From Methylophilus sp. (lineage in GTDB: Bacteria; Pseudomonadota; Gammaproteobacteria; Burkholderiales; Methylophilaceae): a DNA stretch of 64,000 nucleotides. The position numbers and the translations under genes are program-made. The stretch spans positions 134,775 to 198,774 of the forward strand of contig JAUYRP010000001.1 in assembly GCA_030696695.1 (NCBI GenBank), read 5' to 3'. The stretch's first letter is position 1. Every line of letters begins with the position of its first letter. Of the stretch, positions 26,871 to 36,300 are shown in pieces. The notes beneath the pieces were generated by a model. That model did not search any database. It had not been told where the DNA came from and was given only the letters and a program-made list of their open reading frames with translations.

Positions 26871-27861
26871 ACATGGCGGCAACCTAGCACTGGCTGCGCA
26901 AACATATGGCATTCCACTCGTATCATGGGTGGATTTGTCTACAGGCATTAACCCAAACCATTACCCTATTCCCGCAATCCCTCACCATAGTTGGCAACGT
27001 CTACCCGAAGACCATGATGGCTTAGCGGAGGCAGCATGTGGCTACTATGGCTGTGACTCCATTTTGCCCACTGCAGGATCCCAAGCAGCATTGCAAATAC
27101 TCCCCAAGCTAAGATCACCATGTCATGTGGCCATGCCTAGTACCATGTATCAGGAGCATGCACACGCATGGCAATCTCAAGGCCATACCGTACATTTTTT
27201 TACAGACATACCAGAGGATGAAACGCTGAATTGGGCAGATGTGGTGTTGGTGTGCAACCCTAACAACCCTACTGGCAAGCGGTTTGCACCCGCGCTTTTG
27301 TTGGCGTGGCATGCAACGCTAGCGCAACGCGGCGGATGGCTCATTGTGGATGAAGCGTTTATGGACGTGACGCCAACTGAGAGTATTGCTGCACATGCGC
27401 ATCAAGAAGGGTTGTTTGTATTAAGGTCACTAGGCAAATTTTTTGGCTTAGCTGGTATACGGGTAGGCTTTTTAATTGCGAAAAAACCATACTTAGCACG
27501 CGCACAAGAAATGATAGGCCCTTGGCCCATTGCAGGTGCAAGCCGCTACATTGCAATGCAAGCGCTATTAGATACGCAGTGGCAAGCCCAGGCGCGTGAC
27601 GCATTAATAGTTGGCAGTCAAAGATTACAACTAATGCTCTCTCACTCTGGTTTAGAGCCTCAAGGTGGTACTGCTTTATTCCATTATGTAACCTACCCAC
27701 ATGCGCTGATAATGCAAGACCAGTTAGCGCAGCAAGGTATTTGGACAAGAGTGTTTGACCAGCCTGCAGCGCTTAGATTTGGGCTGCCCGCAGACCATCA
27801 ATGGGCAGCACTTGATGCGGCGCTTATCAAAATTACTAGCGATTCACAAACTCCACCTTAG
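26863..27861 (+). CDS. cobD: Threonine-phosphate decarboxylase (CobD/CobC type)
   Basis: A 332-residue PLP enzyme of aminotransferase fold I that makes (R)-1-aminopropan-2-yl phosphate for the CbiB reaction. Visible are VDLSTGINPN, VCNPNNPTGK, the VDEAFMDVTP segment, and the PLP lysine in RSLGKFFGLAGIRVGF. Start overlaps cbiB, and its 3' end overlaps the convergent phosphatase gene by 26 bp. The two naming systems use cobC or cobD for it. Confidence 0.93.
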   Translation: MLEHGGNLALAAQTYGIPLVSWVDLSTGINPNHYPIPAIPHHSWQRLPEDHDGLAEAACGYYGCDSILPTAGSQAALQILPKLRSPCHVAMPSTMYQEHAHAWQSQGHTVHFFTDIPEDETLNWADVVLVCNPNNPTGKRFAPALLLAWHATLAQRGGWLIVDEAFMDVTPTESIAAHAHQEGLFVLRSLGKFFGLAGIRVGFLIAKKPYLARAQEMIGPWPIAGASRYIAMQALLDTQWQAQARDALIVGSQRLQLMLSHSGLEPQGGTALFHYVTYPHALIMQDQLAQQGIWTRVFDQPAALRFGLPADHQWAALDAALIKITSDSQTPP

Positions 27862-28402
27862 GCACACCACCGCAAAAATCTAACTGTGTCACGCTGCCGT
27901 AATCAATATGAAAACGAAACAGCCCTTTTAATTGCATGTTAAGTGCATGCGCCAGCAACGCCCGCACCATGCCCCCATGGGTAACCACTAATACATGCCC
28001 TGTTGGGTGTTGTTGCTGTATCTCATCAATAAAAGCGATTCCGCGCATTTGTAATTGTTGAAACGTTTCGCCATTGGGTGGCGCAAGCTCTGCATAGTTT
28101 TGCGCCCAGTGATCAAACACATCGCGCGGAATCTCGTCCCATGCGCGCATTTCCCAATCACCAAAATGCAATTCCTTAAGCCGTACATCATGCCGAATAT
28201 TATCTGCAGCCAGCGCCTGCGCCAATTTCACACAGCGTTGCAATGGGCTTGAAAACACGGCATCAAACTGCAAATGCTTAAGTTTATCTTTGGTCTGCGT
28301 GGCCTCTTGCATAAAGTTTGCAGCGACATCAATATCCGTTTGGCCATAACAAACACCTGTTGGAATCTGCAAACTGGTATGTCGAATTAGCGTTAATCTC
28401 AT
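27836..28402 (-). CDS. cobC: Alpha-ribazole phosphatase
   Basis: A 188-residue histidine-phosphatase-family protein that removes phosphate from alpha-ribazole phosphate or adenosylcobalamin phosphate. The catalytic His is in LTLIRHTSLQIPTGVCYGQTD, with FSSPLQRCVKLA, LHFGDWEM and VTHGGMVRALL. ATG at 28402 overlaps the cobS stop as ATGA, so the longer reading to 28417 is rejected. It is the last gene of a cobT-cobS-cobC operon. Confidence 0.93.
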   Translation of the reverse strand: MRLTLIRHTSLQIPTGVCYGQTDIDVAANFMQEATQTKDKLKHLQFDAVFSSPLQRCVKLAQALAADNIRHDVRLKELHFGDWEMRAWDEIPRDVFDHWAQNYAELAPPNGETFQQLQMRGIAFIDEIQQQHPTGHVLVVTHGGMVRALLAHALNMQLKGLFRFHIDYGSVTQLDFCGGVPKVEFVNR

Positions 28403-29193
28403 ACGTGTAGACTCCACGCCAATACACCCAAATAAAAGGCTAACTCTGTTATTTGTTGCATGGCGCCGAGCGTATCGCCCGTATAGCCACCTAGCCAGCG
28501 CTGAATCTTACGTGCCCACCACCACCAAACACACAGCACAGGCAAACCAGTCAGCAATACAAACAATACAATCACTTGCCACGCGTGCTGACTCAACACC
28601 AATAAGCTAATAATGACCATATAGGGCGCCAAACCGAATACATGCGAGACGATGATATCGACTGTGGGAATAGTCGTGGCTATGGGCTTGGATTTTCCCT
28701 CAAATCTGACATACGTTAACTTTCGCATCACCCATACCGCTGCCAATCGGCTCAATGCGTGACCACAGATCAGCGCCAAAGGAATCACAAACGGGTTCAT
28801 GACTTGTAATGTTTGAAATTTGGCGAATAGCATTAAAAATAAAGCGACTGCGCCATAGGTACCTAATCTGGAATCTTGCATAATAGTGAGTATTCGCTCA
28901 CGGTCCCATCCACCACCCAAGCCATCCGCACTGTCAGCCAACCCATCTTCGTGAAACGCACCTGTCAGATAAATAGTCGCTACCATACTCAACAACACCG
29001 CTATGGATTGTGGTAAAACCAAGCTGGAGAAATAGAACACGAGCGCGGCGACCAAGCCCACTAACACACCTACTAAGGGAAAATACTTAGCGGCATGGTT
29101 CAATTCGGTGTCTTTAAAATCAGGGAAATCTGGTACTGGTATGCGCGTAAAGAACCCAAGTGCCAACAACCATCTGCGCCACTCCTGCCTCAT
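28399..29193 (-). CDS. cobS: Adenosylcobinamide-GDP ribazoletransferase (cobalamin synthase)
   Basis: A 264-residue membrane enzyme joining adenosyl-GDP-cobinamide with alpha-ribazole or its phosphate, the last assembly step. The catalytic metal motif is [17 protein letters not shown] (about 80-96), with DSRLGTYG after it and six to seven hydrophobic segments. It overlaps the genes on either side by 4 bp (ATGA), showing coupled translation. Confidence 0.95.
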   Translation of the reverse strand: MRQEWRRWLLALGFFTRIPVPDFPDFKDTELNHAAKYFPLVGVLVGLVAALVFYFSSLVLPQSIAVLLSMVATIYLTGAFHEDGLADSADGLGGGWDRERILTIMQDSRLGTYGAVALFLMLFAKFQTLQVMNPFVIPLALICGHALSRLAAVWVMRKLTYVRFEGKSKPIATTIPTVDIIVSHVFGLAPYMVIISLLVLSQHAWQVIVLFVLLTGLPVLCVWWWWARKIQRWLGGYTGDTLGAMQQITELAFYLGVLAWSLHV

Positions 29194-30236
29194 GAAGCTG
29201 CCTTTTCAGAGACACCCGCGCTCTCAAAACTTGCCATATCATTGAGAAAATTCACCGCACTTTGCACTAGCGGATACGCCAAGGCTGCACCCGTGCCCTC
29301 ACCCAAACGTAAACCTATGTCTAGTAAGGGTGATGCTCCCAAGTGATTCAAAAGTGCTTGGTGCGCATGCTCATCTGAACGGTGCGCGAATATACAATAC
29401 TGCAACACCGCAGGATGTAATTGACTGGCCACCAACAAGGCAGCTGAAGCAATAAACCCATCAATGAGTAGAATTGCTTTCTGCTCTGCAGCAGCCAGCA
29501 TTGCCCCCACCATCATGGCGATTTCATAGCCGCCAAATGTCGCCAATACTTGATATGGATTTGTCGCATCTATGACATGTTGCGCCATTGCCTGGGTAAG
29601 CAAACGTGTTTTATTGGCCAAACCTGCGTCATCCAATCCCGTGCCCCGACCCACACATTGTGCAATGGGCGTTCCTGTCAGCACACTCATTAGACAACTT
29701 GCGCTGGACGTATTGCCTATGCCCATTTCACCAAACCCAACGACATTACAGCCTGCGGCTATCTCATGCTGCACAATGTCTGCGCCACGTGTAATCGCGG
29801 CATGGCAGTCCGTAATGCTCATGGCAGATGTATGTAAAAAATTGGCTGTACCCATCCCCATTTTTGCATCCACCAAACGCGCATCAGCAGCAAAAGTGTG
29901 ATTCACGCCTGCATCAATCACACGCAGTTGCATGCCCACTTGACGACTGAATACATTGATGGCCGCGCCACCTGCTAAAAAATTCAATACCATTTGCGCA
30001 GTCACGGCTTGCGGATAAGGGCTCACACCACTTAGCGCAATACCGTGATCACCTGCAAACACCAACATGGTTGGCTGCGAGAGTGTTGGCGTAAGCGTTT
30101 GTTGAATCAATCCAACTTGCAGGGCAATGCTTTCTAAGCGTCCGAGTGCACCTAGCGGTTTAGTTTTATGTTGGATTTTGTGCACCAGCGCATCATGTAG
30201 CGCTGTGTTGAGAGGGGAGATATCAAATTGAGCCAT
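29190..30236 (-). CDS. cobT: Nicotinate-nucleotide-DMB phosphoribosyltransferase
   Basis: A 348-residue cytoplasmic enzyme that activates DMB to alpha-ribazole phosphate using nicotinate mononucleotide. Conserved parts are the [10 protein letters not shown] segment, [22 protein letters not shown], and the C-terminal [12 protein letters not shown] with the catalytic Glu. ATG at 30236 is chosen over 30257. First gene of the cobT-cobS-cobC operon; no B12 riboswitch precedes it. Confidence 0.96.
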   Translation of the reverse strand: MAQFDISPLNTALHDALVHKIQHKTKPLGALGRLESIALQVGLIQQTLTPTLSQPTMLVFAGDHGIALSGVSPYPQAVTAQMVLNFLAGGAAINVFSRQVGMQLRVIDAGVNHTFAADARLVDAKMGMGTANFLHTSAMSITDCHAAITRGADIVQHEIAAGCNVVGFGEMGIGNTSSASCLMSVLTGTPIAQCVGRGTGLDDAGLANKTRLLTQAMAQHVIDATNPYQVLATFGGYEIAMMVGAMLAAAEQKAILLIDGFIASAALLVASQLHPAVLQYCIFAHRSDEHAHQALLNHLGASPLLDIGLRLGEGTGAALAYPLVQSAVNFLNDMASFESAGVSEKAAS

Positions 30237-30260
30237 GCCGTATTTTACATGACACATACA

Positions 30261-30300
30261 AAATTAACCCCGTACCATCTGCACAGTACGGGGTTAATTT
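30261..30300. terminator. Hairpin between the Ala-rich lipoprotein gene and cobT
   Basis: AAATTAACCCCGTAC and GTACGGGGTTAATTT form a perfect 15-bp stem with a 10-nt loop. It terminates the upstream minus-strand gene at 30320. Confidence 0.88.
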
Positions 30301-30319
30301 AGCAATTTTATAACTGAAA

Positions 30320-30613
30320 TTACGGAGCGGTTGCTTCGTGGGCTGCTTCTTTTGCTGCTTGCACTGCATCCACCGCAGCTTCTTTAGCGTCTGCAGCCGC
30401 AGCTTCCGTTTTTGCCGCAGCTTCTTCCGCGGTTTCAACTACCGCATCTTTAGCATCGGTAGCCGCCGCTGACGCTGCATCTTTGGTTGCATCAATGGCT
30501 TCACCCATTTCTGCTTTTGCCTCTGCTGCAGCCTCCTCAGTTTTCTCGCTACAAGCTACTGTGAATGTAGCAGCAACTAAACCAATCAACAAAGTACGTA
30601 AAAATGCATTCAT
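30320..30613 (-). CDS. Ala/Glu/Lys-rich helical lipoprotein
   Basis: A 97-residue lipoprotein. The signal peptide ends at lipobox TVAC (Cys20). The rest is a low-complexity series of AxxAKxA-type repeats (AEAKAEMGEA, AAATDAKDAV, AAAADAKEAA) predicted to form a long amphipathic helix. The repeats recall LEA-like or apolipophorin-like proteins that coat membranes or other proteins. No function is known. It follows the LysM-BON gene by 24 bp on the same strand and may be co-transcribed with it. Confidence 0.8.
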   Translation of the reverse strand: MNAFLRTLLIGLVAATFTVACSEKTEEAAAEAKAEMGEAIDATKDAASAAATDAKDAVVETAEEAAAKTEAAAADAKEAAVDAVQAAKEAAHEATAP

Positions 30614-30637
30614 TCTAAAATCTCCTTATGTAAAAAC

Positions 30638-31138
30638 TTATTGGGGTGGAATACGCAACATTTGACCAGGGTAAATTTTATCTGGGTGCGATAACATCGG
30701 CTTATTTGCCTCAAAAATTCGCATATACAAATTTGCGTTGCCGTAAAACTCTTTTGATATTTTCGACAGTGTATCACCGCGTACTACTGTGTAAAACTGT
30801 GGCGCTGCTTCCGCTTCAATCACACCCATTTGATCCTGCACATGCTCTACACCATCCACATTGCCACAGCATAGCAGGATTTTTTCCTTAATTTCCTGCG
30901 TGGCAGCCATCCCCTGCACAATCACCGTGCCCGACTTGCCATCAAAACCAATGGTCAATCCATCAGCAGTGAGATTCATTTTTGCAACATATGCCGCAAT
31001 TGCGTTAGCTGCTGCGCGATTCGCTGCCTCAACATTGACTGGCGTCGGTTCTTTTTTGGCGACTTGCTCCGCAGCCTTTGCTTCCCCAGTCCCAAATAGT
31101 TTCTCTCCTGCTTCTTTGATGAATGAAAATAATCCCAT
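30638..31138 (-). CDS. BON and LysM domain protein, Kbp/YgaU-like
   Basis: A 166-residue protein starting MGLFSFIKEAGEKLFG, as in E. coli Kbp (YgaU). A BON domain covers about residues 40-100 (TIGFDGKSGTVIVQGMA) and a LysM domain is at the C-terminus (FYTVVRGDTLSKISKEFYGN...IYPGQMLRIP). Kbp is a cytoplasmic potassium sensor. ATG at 31138 has a clear AAGGAG site, so the longer upstream reading is rejected. Confidence 0.92.
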   Translation of the reverse strand: MGLFSFIKEAGEKLFGTGEAKAAEQVAKKEPTPVNVEAANRAAANAIAAYVAKMNLTADGLTIGFDGKSGTVIVQGMAATQEIKEKILLCCGNVDGVEHVQDQMGVIEAEAAPQFYTVVRGDTLSKISKEFYGNANLYMRIFEANKPMLSHPDKIYPGQMLRIPPQ

Positions 31139-31290
31139 CTGCTTCTCCTTTTTTATTGAACAGCTTTTTTTGATAAAAGATAAAACATCACGACACATGA
31201 CTCGAGCGATCATAGATGAATTACTCTACATAGACTATGCGCGACTGAATAAATTTTGTAAAGGATTGTTACAAAGCCCGCTTTGTTTGC

Positions 31291-31296
31291 TATAAT
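31291..31296 (+). promoter_or_regulatory. Promoter -10 of the tRNA-Phe gene
   Basis: Perfect TATAAT followed by a GC-rich GCGCGGC discriminator, typical of stringently controlled stable RNA promoters. TTGTTA at 31266 is a possible -35 at 19-bp spacing. Confidence 0.7.
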
Positions 31297-31335
31297 GCGC
31301 GGCTTGCAATTCACATACAGTGCATTTGCAACGCT

Positions 31336-31454
<119 letters not shown>

Positions 31455-31744
31455 GTCCCGCAAAGAGCAATTTTATATCAGCCCTTGCTGTATTTACAAA
31501 ATGCTCATTAGCAAACTTAAACTTAGTTGCTTTCAAGCGACAACCCCAATACTACCAAACAGGGTATTGCAGCAATTAGTTTTGTGAAATCTAATAATTT
31601 CTAAATTACAAAAATTACCTTTTAATAACTCAATCATACTGGCTGATTTAAATTGACTGAATAATATTGCTTACATTGGTGGTTGAAGCAGTTTTGCAAA
31701 ATCATGTTCTGTTGCATTTAAAAACTCATAAGGGGAATAAGCAA
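31455..31744. other. AT-rich non-coding stretch inside the tRNA-Phe island
   Basis: About 290 bp of AT-rich sequence between the tRNA terminator and the lipoprotein gene. No supported gene, no hairpin of note. It must hold the promoter of the lipoprotein gene; AAGGGGAAT just before 31745 is its ribosome site. Confidence 0.5.
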
Positions 31745-33013
31745 ATGAACAAAGCAGTAATCAGGTATTCATTTCTAACTTTGATTGTTTTTTTAGCGGG
31801 TTGTGACGAACAGAAGCATTTCAATGAGAATTTTTCCAGCAGGTGGATAAATTCTTTTCGTCAATATCAAATACACCCAACTTTTACTTCAAAAGAAGAC
31901 ATTCAAGTGGGTGATTTGATATTAACCTGTGAGCTAGGTCAGCAAATTTACGCCGATAATAACAGCAAACTTTCTCCTATTTCGAATTTGTTGGCAAGGT
32001 TTAGTGTGAACAATGCATTGCAAACTTTTTACAACAAAAGCGTTAAGCTACCGCAAATAAAAGACAGTCAAACAGACAACATACCGGACACAGAGACAAA
32101 AGATGGCCTATCCAGAAGAATGATGGATTCAAGGATAATAGAGTTAAAAAATGCCGCCTTTCCTGATTTTTTATCTGCTCGGATATCCGGAAAAGACATC
32201 GGAGCCGCGCTACCAGCAGGTAAAGTAATGGCAGGTTTTGGAATATCTTCTAGTGACATTGAGTCTGTAAGTGTTTCCGTGCCGGCTGTAGGGACTTACC
32301 AGTTACCAATTGTAGATTTGGTATCAGCTGTAGCTCAAAAAGAAAATATTAGTGAGTGGAATCGAGTTAAAAAACTAGGTACTTATATTGAAAAATATGG
32401 AGAAAAAAATTGCGAAAATAAACAACCTTTGTTAATTCTTGTTTCAGAGGCTTATGCAGCTTACGGGTTAAAAGTAGATGTTAACCTTAGTTCAGCAGCA
32501 GCAGCCAAAATCAAAGCTGCTGTTAATGTAGTAGACAGCCAATCAAAACTAGATTTAATAAATGCTTTTGGAAGCATATTTGGCATCCCCGCTCAAAACT
32601 CAGAATCTGACAAGGGGCACGATTCTGCAACAAACCAAACAGCTGATGGAGATACAGTCAAAGTAGCTGCGGCAACAGATCAAGATTCCAATGAGGCATC
32701 AAAAGAACCTAAAGCTACTGATAGATTAAAAGAGTTCAGAGAATATCTTGATTTGGTAACCAACAAGTCAGACGCCAACTCTAACGTGGGGTACCCAGGT
32801 GTGGCATTTAGTACCTATTCAGCAAGTGTTTCTGGAATTACTATAGACAGAAAATTCGACACTCCGGTGGTAGTAGGAGTGAAAGGTGTTAAATTGGAGG
32901 TATGTAATACGAGTTTAGCCAAATCGTGCACAATTGAATTCCCAGATTCGTTGGATTCCATAATATCGCCGTCACCTGAACATACTCCATTAAAGAACCA
33001 AGCTAAACAGTAG
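31745..33013 (+). CDS. Orphan lipoprotein encoded in the tRNA-Phe island
   Basis: A 422-residue protein with a lipoprotein signal (MNKAVIRYSFLTLIVFLAGC, Cys20). Residues 45-60 (IQVGDLILTCELGQQIYAD) and 145-185 (a Ser/Val-rich SVSVSVPAVGTYQLP) look like beta-structure. An Ala/Lys-rich stretch near 250-275 and an Asp/Ser/Thr-rich low-complexity linker near 285-325 follow. I recognise no family. It is the only gene between the intact tRNA-Phe and its second partial copy, so it is probably cargo of an integrated element. An envelope location is likely; a defence or surface role is speculation. Confidence 0.75.
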   Translation: MNKAVIRYSFLTLIVFLAGCDEQKHFNENFSSRWINSFRQYQIHPTFTSKEDIQVGDLILTCELGQQIYADNNSKLSPISNLLARFSVNNALQTFYNKSVKLPQIKDSQTDNIPDTETKDGLSRRMMDSRIIELKNAAFPDFLSARISGKDIGAALPAGKVMAGFGISSSDIESVSVSVPAVGTYQLPIVDLVSAVAQKENISEWNRVKKLGTYIEKYGEKNCENKQPLLILVSEAYAAYGLKVDVNLSSAAAAKIKAAVNVVDSQSKLDLINAFGSIFGIPAQNSESDKGHDSATNQTADGDTVKVAAATDQDSNEASKEPKATDRLKEFREYLDLVTNKSDANSNVGYPGVAFSTYSASVSGITIDRKFDTPVVVGVKGVKLEVCNTSLAKSCTIEFPDSLDSIISPSPEHTPLKNQAKQ

Positions 33014-33053
33014 CAATCTACAGAGAGAGTAAAGTATCTATTGATAGTTTAAG

Positions 33054-33109
33054 TCTGCCCCCGGCCACCAGCATTTAAAAGCTCACATTTCTGTGAGCTT
33101 TTTTCATTT
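33054..33109. repeat. Attachment-site-like repeat, copy 2
   Basis: TCTGCCCCCGGCCACCAGCA plus TTTAAAA repeats the tRNA-Phe 3' end and its spacer exactly (27 nt). It is followed by its own perfect terminator hairpin and TTTTTTCATTT. It lies 1659 bp from copy 1 and marks the boundary of an inserted segment. Confidence 0.88.
33077..33104 (+). terminator. Duplicated terminator in repeat copy 2
   Basis: AAAAGCTCAC / GTGAGCTTTT perfect 10-bp stem with a 6-nt loop and T run; it can also serve the lipoprotein gene ending at 33013. Confidence 0.85.
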
Positions 33110-33149
33110 GGCGGTCAGTGTAGCTAGAATGTAGCCATCAACTTCGCGT

Positions 33150-33314
33150 CTAGTCCTTTTGTAGCAGTTGCCAAGTGCGCCGTAAGTCATGAAACCGAAA
33201 ATCTTCCGAGCCTGCTTTCTTGGGCACAGAGTAGTATTTTACGTAACCTTCCATTTGAGGTTTTGCTTTAATCTCATTAACTTGCTTGATATTTTGTGGG
33301 GCGAATTTTCAATG
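33150..33314 (-). pseudogene. Remnant of a tyrosine recombinase (integrase)
   Basis: Minus-strand translation gives about 50 residues ending at a TAG at 33150. They include KPQMEGYVKYYSVPKKAGSE followed directly by the box II motif FRFHDLRRTW of phage-type integrases, with its conserved His and Arg. Upstream the frame is closed by a stop. Downstream it stops seven codons after the motif, so the catalytic core, box I Arg and the C-terminal Tyr are missing. It lies 41 bp from repeat copy 2 and points at it, the usual integrase-att geometry. A decayed integrase is the best explanation. Confidence 0.75.
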
Positions 33315-33393
33315 ATTAAAAAATTTGAGTTAATATTTATCAACCATTATCTTAGTTTGAATTCTAAGAAGTTAATGCGTGGATAAAGACCAA

Positions 33394-36300
33394 TTAACTT
33401 CGCTCAGCAGATTGAAGCCATTCATTAACAGAATTCAATCCAATCGAAAGCAATCCGTCCTGTAAAAGTACAACACGATTTAGCATTGAACCGTTGTCAT
33501 ACTCCTCTCTTTCTTCAGCTTCACCAAAGAGACGAGTCATTAGTTGAGTTAATTGATTGTCATGATCATAAAAATGAGGATTGGTTTTTTTGATATAAGC
33601 CAAATAAATTTCAGCTGTGGATAGCGCTAGCTCTGGGTCACAATGAGAGACTGCATTGAGCCAATCGCTGAAGCCAAAAAGCCGATGGTATTTATTTTGC
33701 TCGTCCCGCTCAAAAGCCTCAAAGCTGCATTGAATCAATTTTAGTGGAATCACCACAAGCGGTTGATTGTCGCGAAAAATATGTTCAAGTAGGTTTGCGA
33801 TATTACTTTTGTTCAGAAATGGAGCATTCAATGCTGCTTCAATCCCAGCAAGACATATTTCGCGATGATGCTTGATATTCTCGGAATGAGTCCACACACT
33901 TGTAGCACCCTCCCATGCATCTGTAATATCAATATCATTTAAGTCATCTAAGAAATAAGTAAAATTAATATGTCCTGTTAGCGTGGCAAGCGCAGTAATT
34001 CGTCCCCATATTTCCATGTCTTTGTTGGAGCTTTCTGTTCGGATACGCTCCAAAAAAGGGCTAACAACGTCAAAGTTCTTATGGTATGCATAATAGAGAC
34101 AAGGCTCAGCAACTTTCCACAGCCCTTTTGAATCTTGCATGGCATTCTCAAACAAATCCCATCCCAAAGTTGGATTGAAACTCTGAAAATAAGCTAATCT
34201 CCTTAGAATCATCGCTCGAACAGCTGGATGATCGTGACGGGAAAATCGACATAGTGTTTGCTGTAACAACACTGGCAAAGGTAGCTGATTTTTCAATAGA
34301 TTTATAGCAACAACCATCAATGCATCGGCAACATTCCCACTCTTCATATTAAGGCCGCTAGTTAGAAAATCGTGAGCATCACCAATGATTATGATAGTTT
34401 CCACGTGGGTAGAAAAACCAACTGCCAAAAAGGCTAACCGCGTTGCATTATGAATATCTTCAATCACATGTGAACATGCTTCTAATGCTTTTGCAGCTGA
34501 GCGGTTATTCATCCAGTGAATAGGGTGTCTTTCCAGCTCGAGTAAAATATCATTTGCTAACTCAGCACCACTTGGCTCCTCTTGAGGCTCCCATGTACCA
34601 TTTGTCGACAAATTGCCATAGCGATAGGCTAAATAACTTGCTGCACCATCCATGATTTCATCACAAAACTCAGATGAAATGATTGGCCAATAAGTAGATA
34701 GAAACTTTAAGAAGCGAACTGGTTGACGAGAAGAGGCCTCACGAAGTTGCCATCCCACCTCTCGTTCACCTCCTATAAAACTAACAGACCATCCTCCCTC
34801 GCCGTAACCTGTATAGTGGGCCAGCAAGTTTAATATCCCTGTATCACTAGCATTGAGGAAAACCTCGTAAGAAAATGGCGCAGCTACAGTACCACTTCGC
34901 ATACCTATATCTGCTTGCAGAATAAACCTGCCGTTTGTTTTTTCGTAACTATCTATTAACCTTTGCGCCTCTTCTGTACGCAATTGGCATGGAACAGCGG
35001 ATATAAATTCCAGCCTTCTTTTTATCTTCCACCAGCGAGAATCCTCATCTGTTTCTTCATCCTCATGCCATATATTTAGCATCGTTGCTATTGCAACATC
35101 TTGTGTGGCCTCATCAAGGTAAATAAATGCCGATTTAATCAAATTAGCAATTTCAAATGAAAGACTAAACTCAAGTAAATCTCTGTTACTCAACAAACGA
35201 CCAATTACGTCTATATTTGTTTGAGGGTTTCTAGTAATAGCTAATATTCCGAAATAACATAATGCTCCTTCGTGATTAAAGCATAGTCGTTCACGGTTGA
35301 TGCTCCACCATTGAGAGTTATTGTGGGCATGATATAAAATCGCAGCCTCAATCGCATTAAAAAGTATTCGCTCACTATCCACATGTCGAATATCCATTTG
35401 CGTATGGGCATCGCTGTATGAAGTTTCACTTAAATATCCTTCTCGAAACCCTATGCGCGTATTACCATAAGGGTTGATACGAACCTCACCCCAATACTCA
35501 ACTGTGCTCAAGGCCAGATCAAGTAATGCGGTTGACTGCAACATCCTATTACTCAAAAATTGCTCTTTTTTACTCCCAAACTCATGAGGCTGGCATCTCA
35601 GTTTATTACCAAAGTGATGTTGAAGAATCGACTCTTCGTCTATTTCACTAGTCATATATTGCCAAAGCAAGTCGTCACTAATCGCACCAGCTTCTACAAA
35701 ACGCGCAACTGTTGCACCTAAAAAACTATGACGAGGCTTGGGCATGACAAGCAATCGATTTAGCAAGGTTGTAGCTAGCAACAAGTGCTCATCGTCAACA
35801 TCTGCCAAATACATTTCAAGTTGCGATGCAATTTTTTCGCTATTAAGCCAACTTGTTGCTAATGACTCCATCCAAAAAGCGAGCACTCCATTAGCATCAT
35901 CATTTTTCCATTGTGCTACTTTATAAACATGTGCCGTTAACCCATCTTCATCTTGGTTTACTTTCAAAACAGGTACTAAATGTTTAAACCAAAAGTAATG
36001 CCACTCAATAGAACTTGCCTGTTGGTAAATAACTTGAAAAATCTCACGATGATTGTTACGCAAATCCAGCAACATTCGCCAATCTTCGTCATTAGGATTA
36101 AGCTGCGAAAAATATTCAGCAACTAGTCTACGAATATGGAAAGCCGCGTTACTTGTGAAAACTGCTCTAATCTGTTTTCTAAAAACTGGGCGCTCCCCAA
36201 TTGCTAATTGAGCCACAAAACTACGTATACTTGGTCTAACAAAAGGAACTGGTGGTAAAGTTTGAATAAACTGATTGAGGGTAACACCTTGTCTTATTGC

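Noticed and set aside
30861-31295. Plus-strand frame over the LysM-BON gene
   Set aside because: Antisense to a clear domain-bearing gene.
33189-33386. Plus-strand 65-codon frame in the island
   Set aside because: It lies antisense to the integrase remnant and has no family features.
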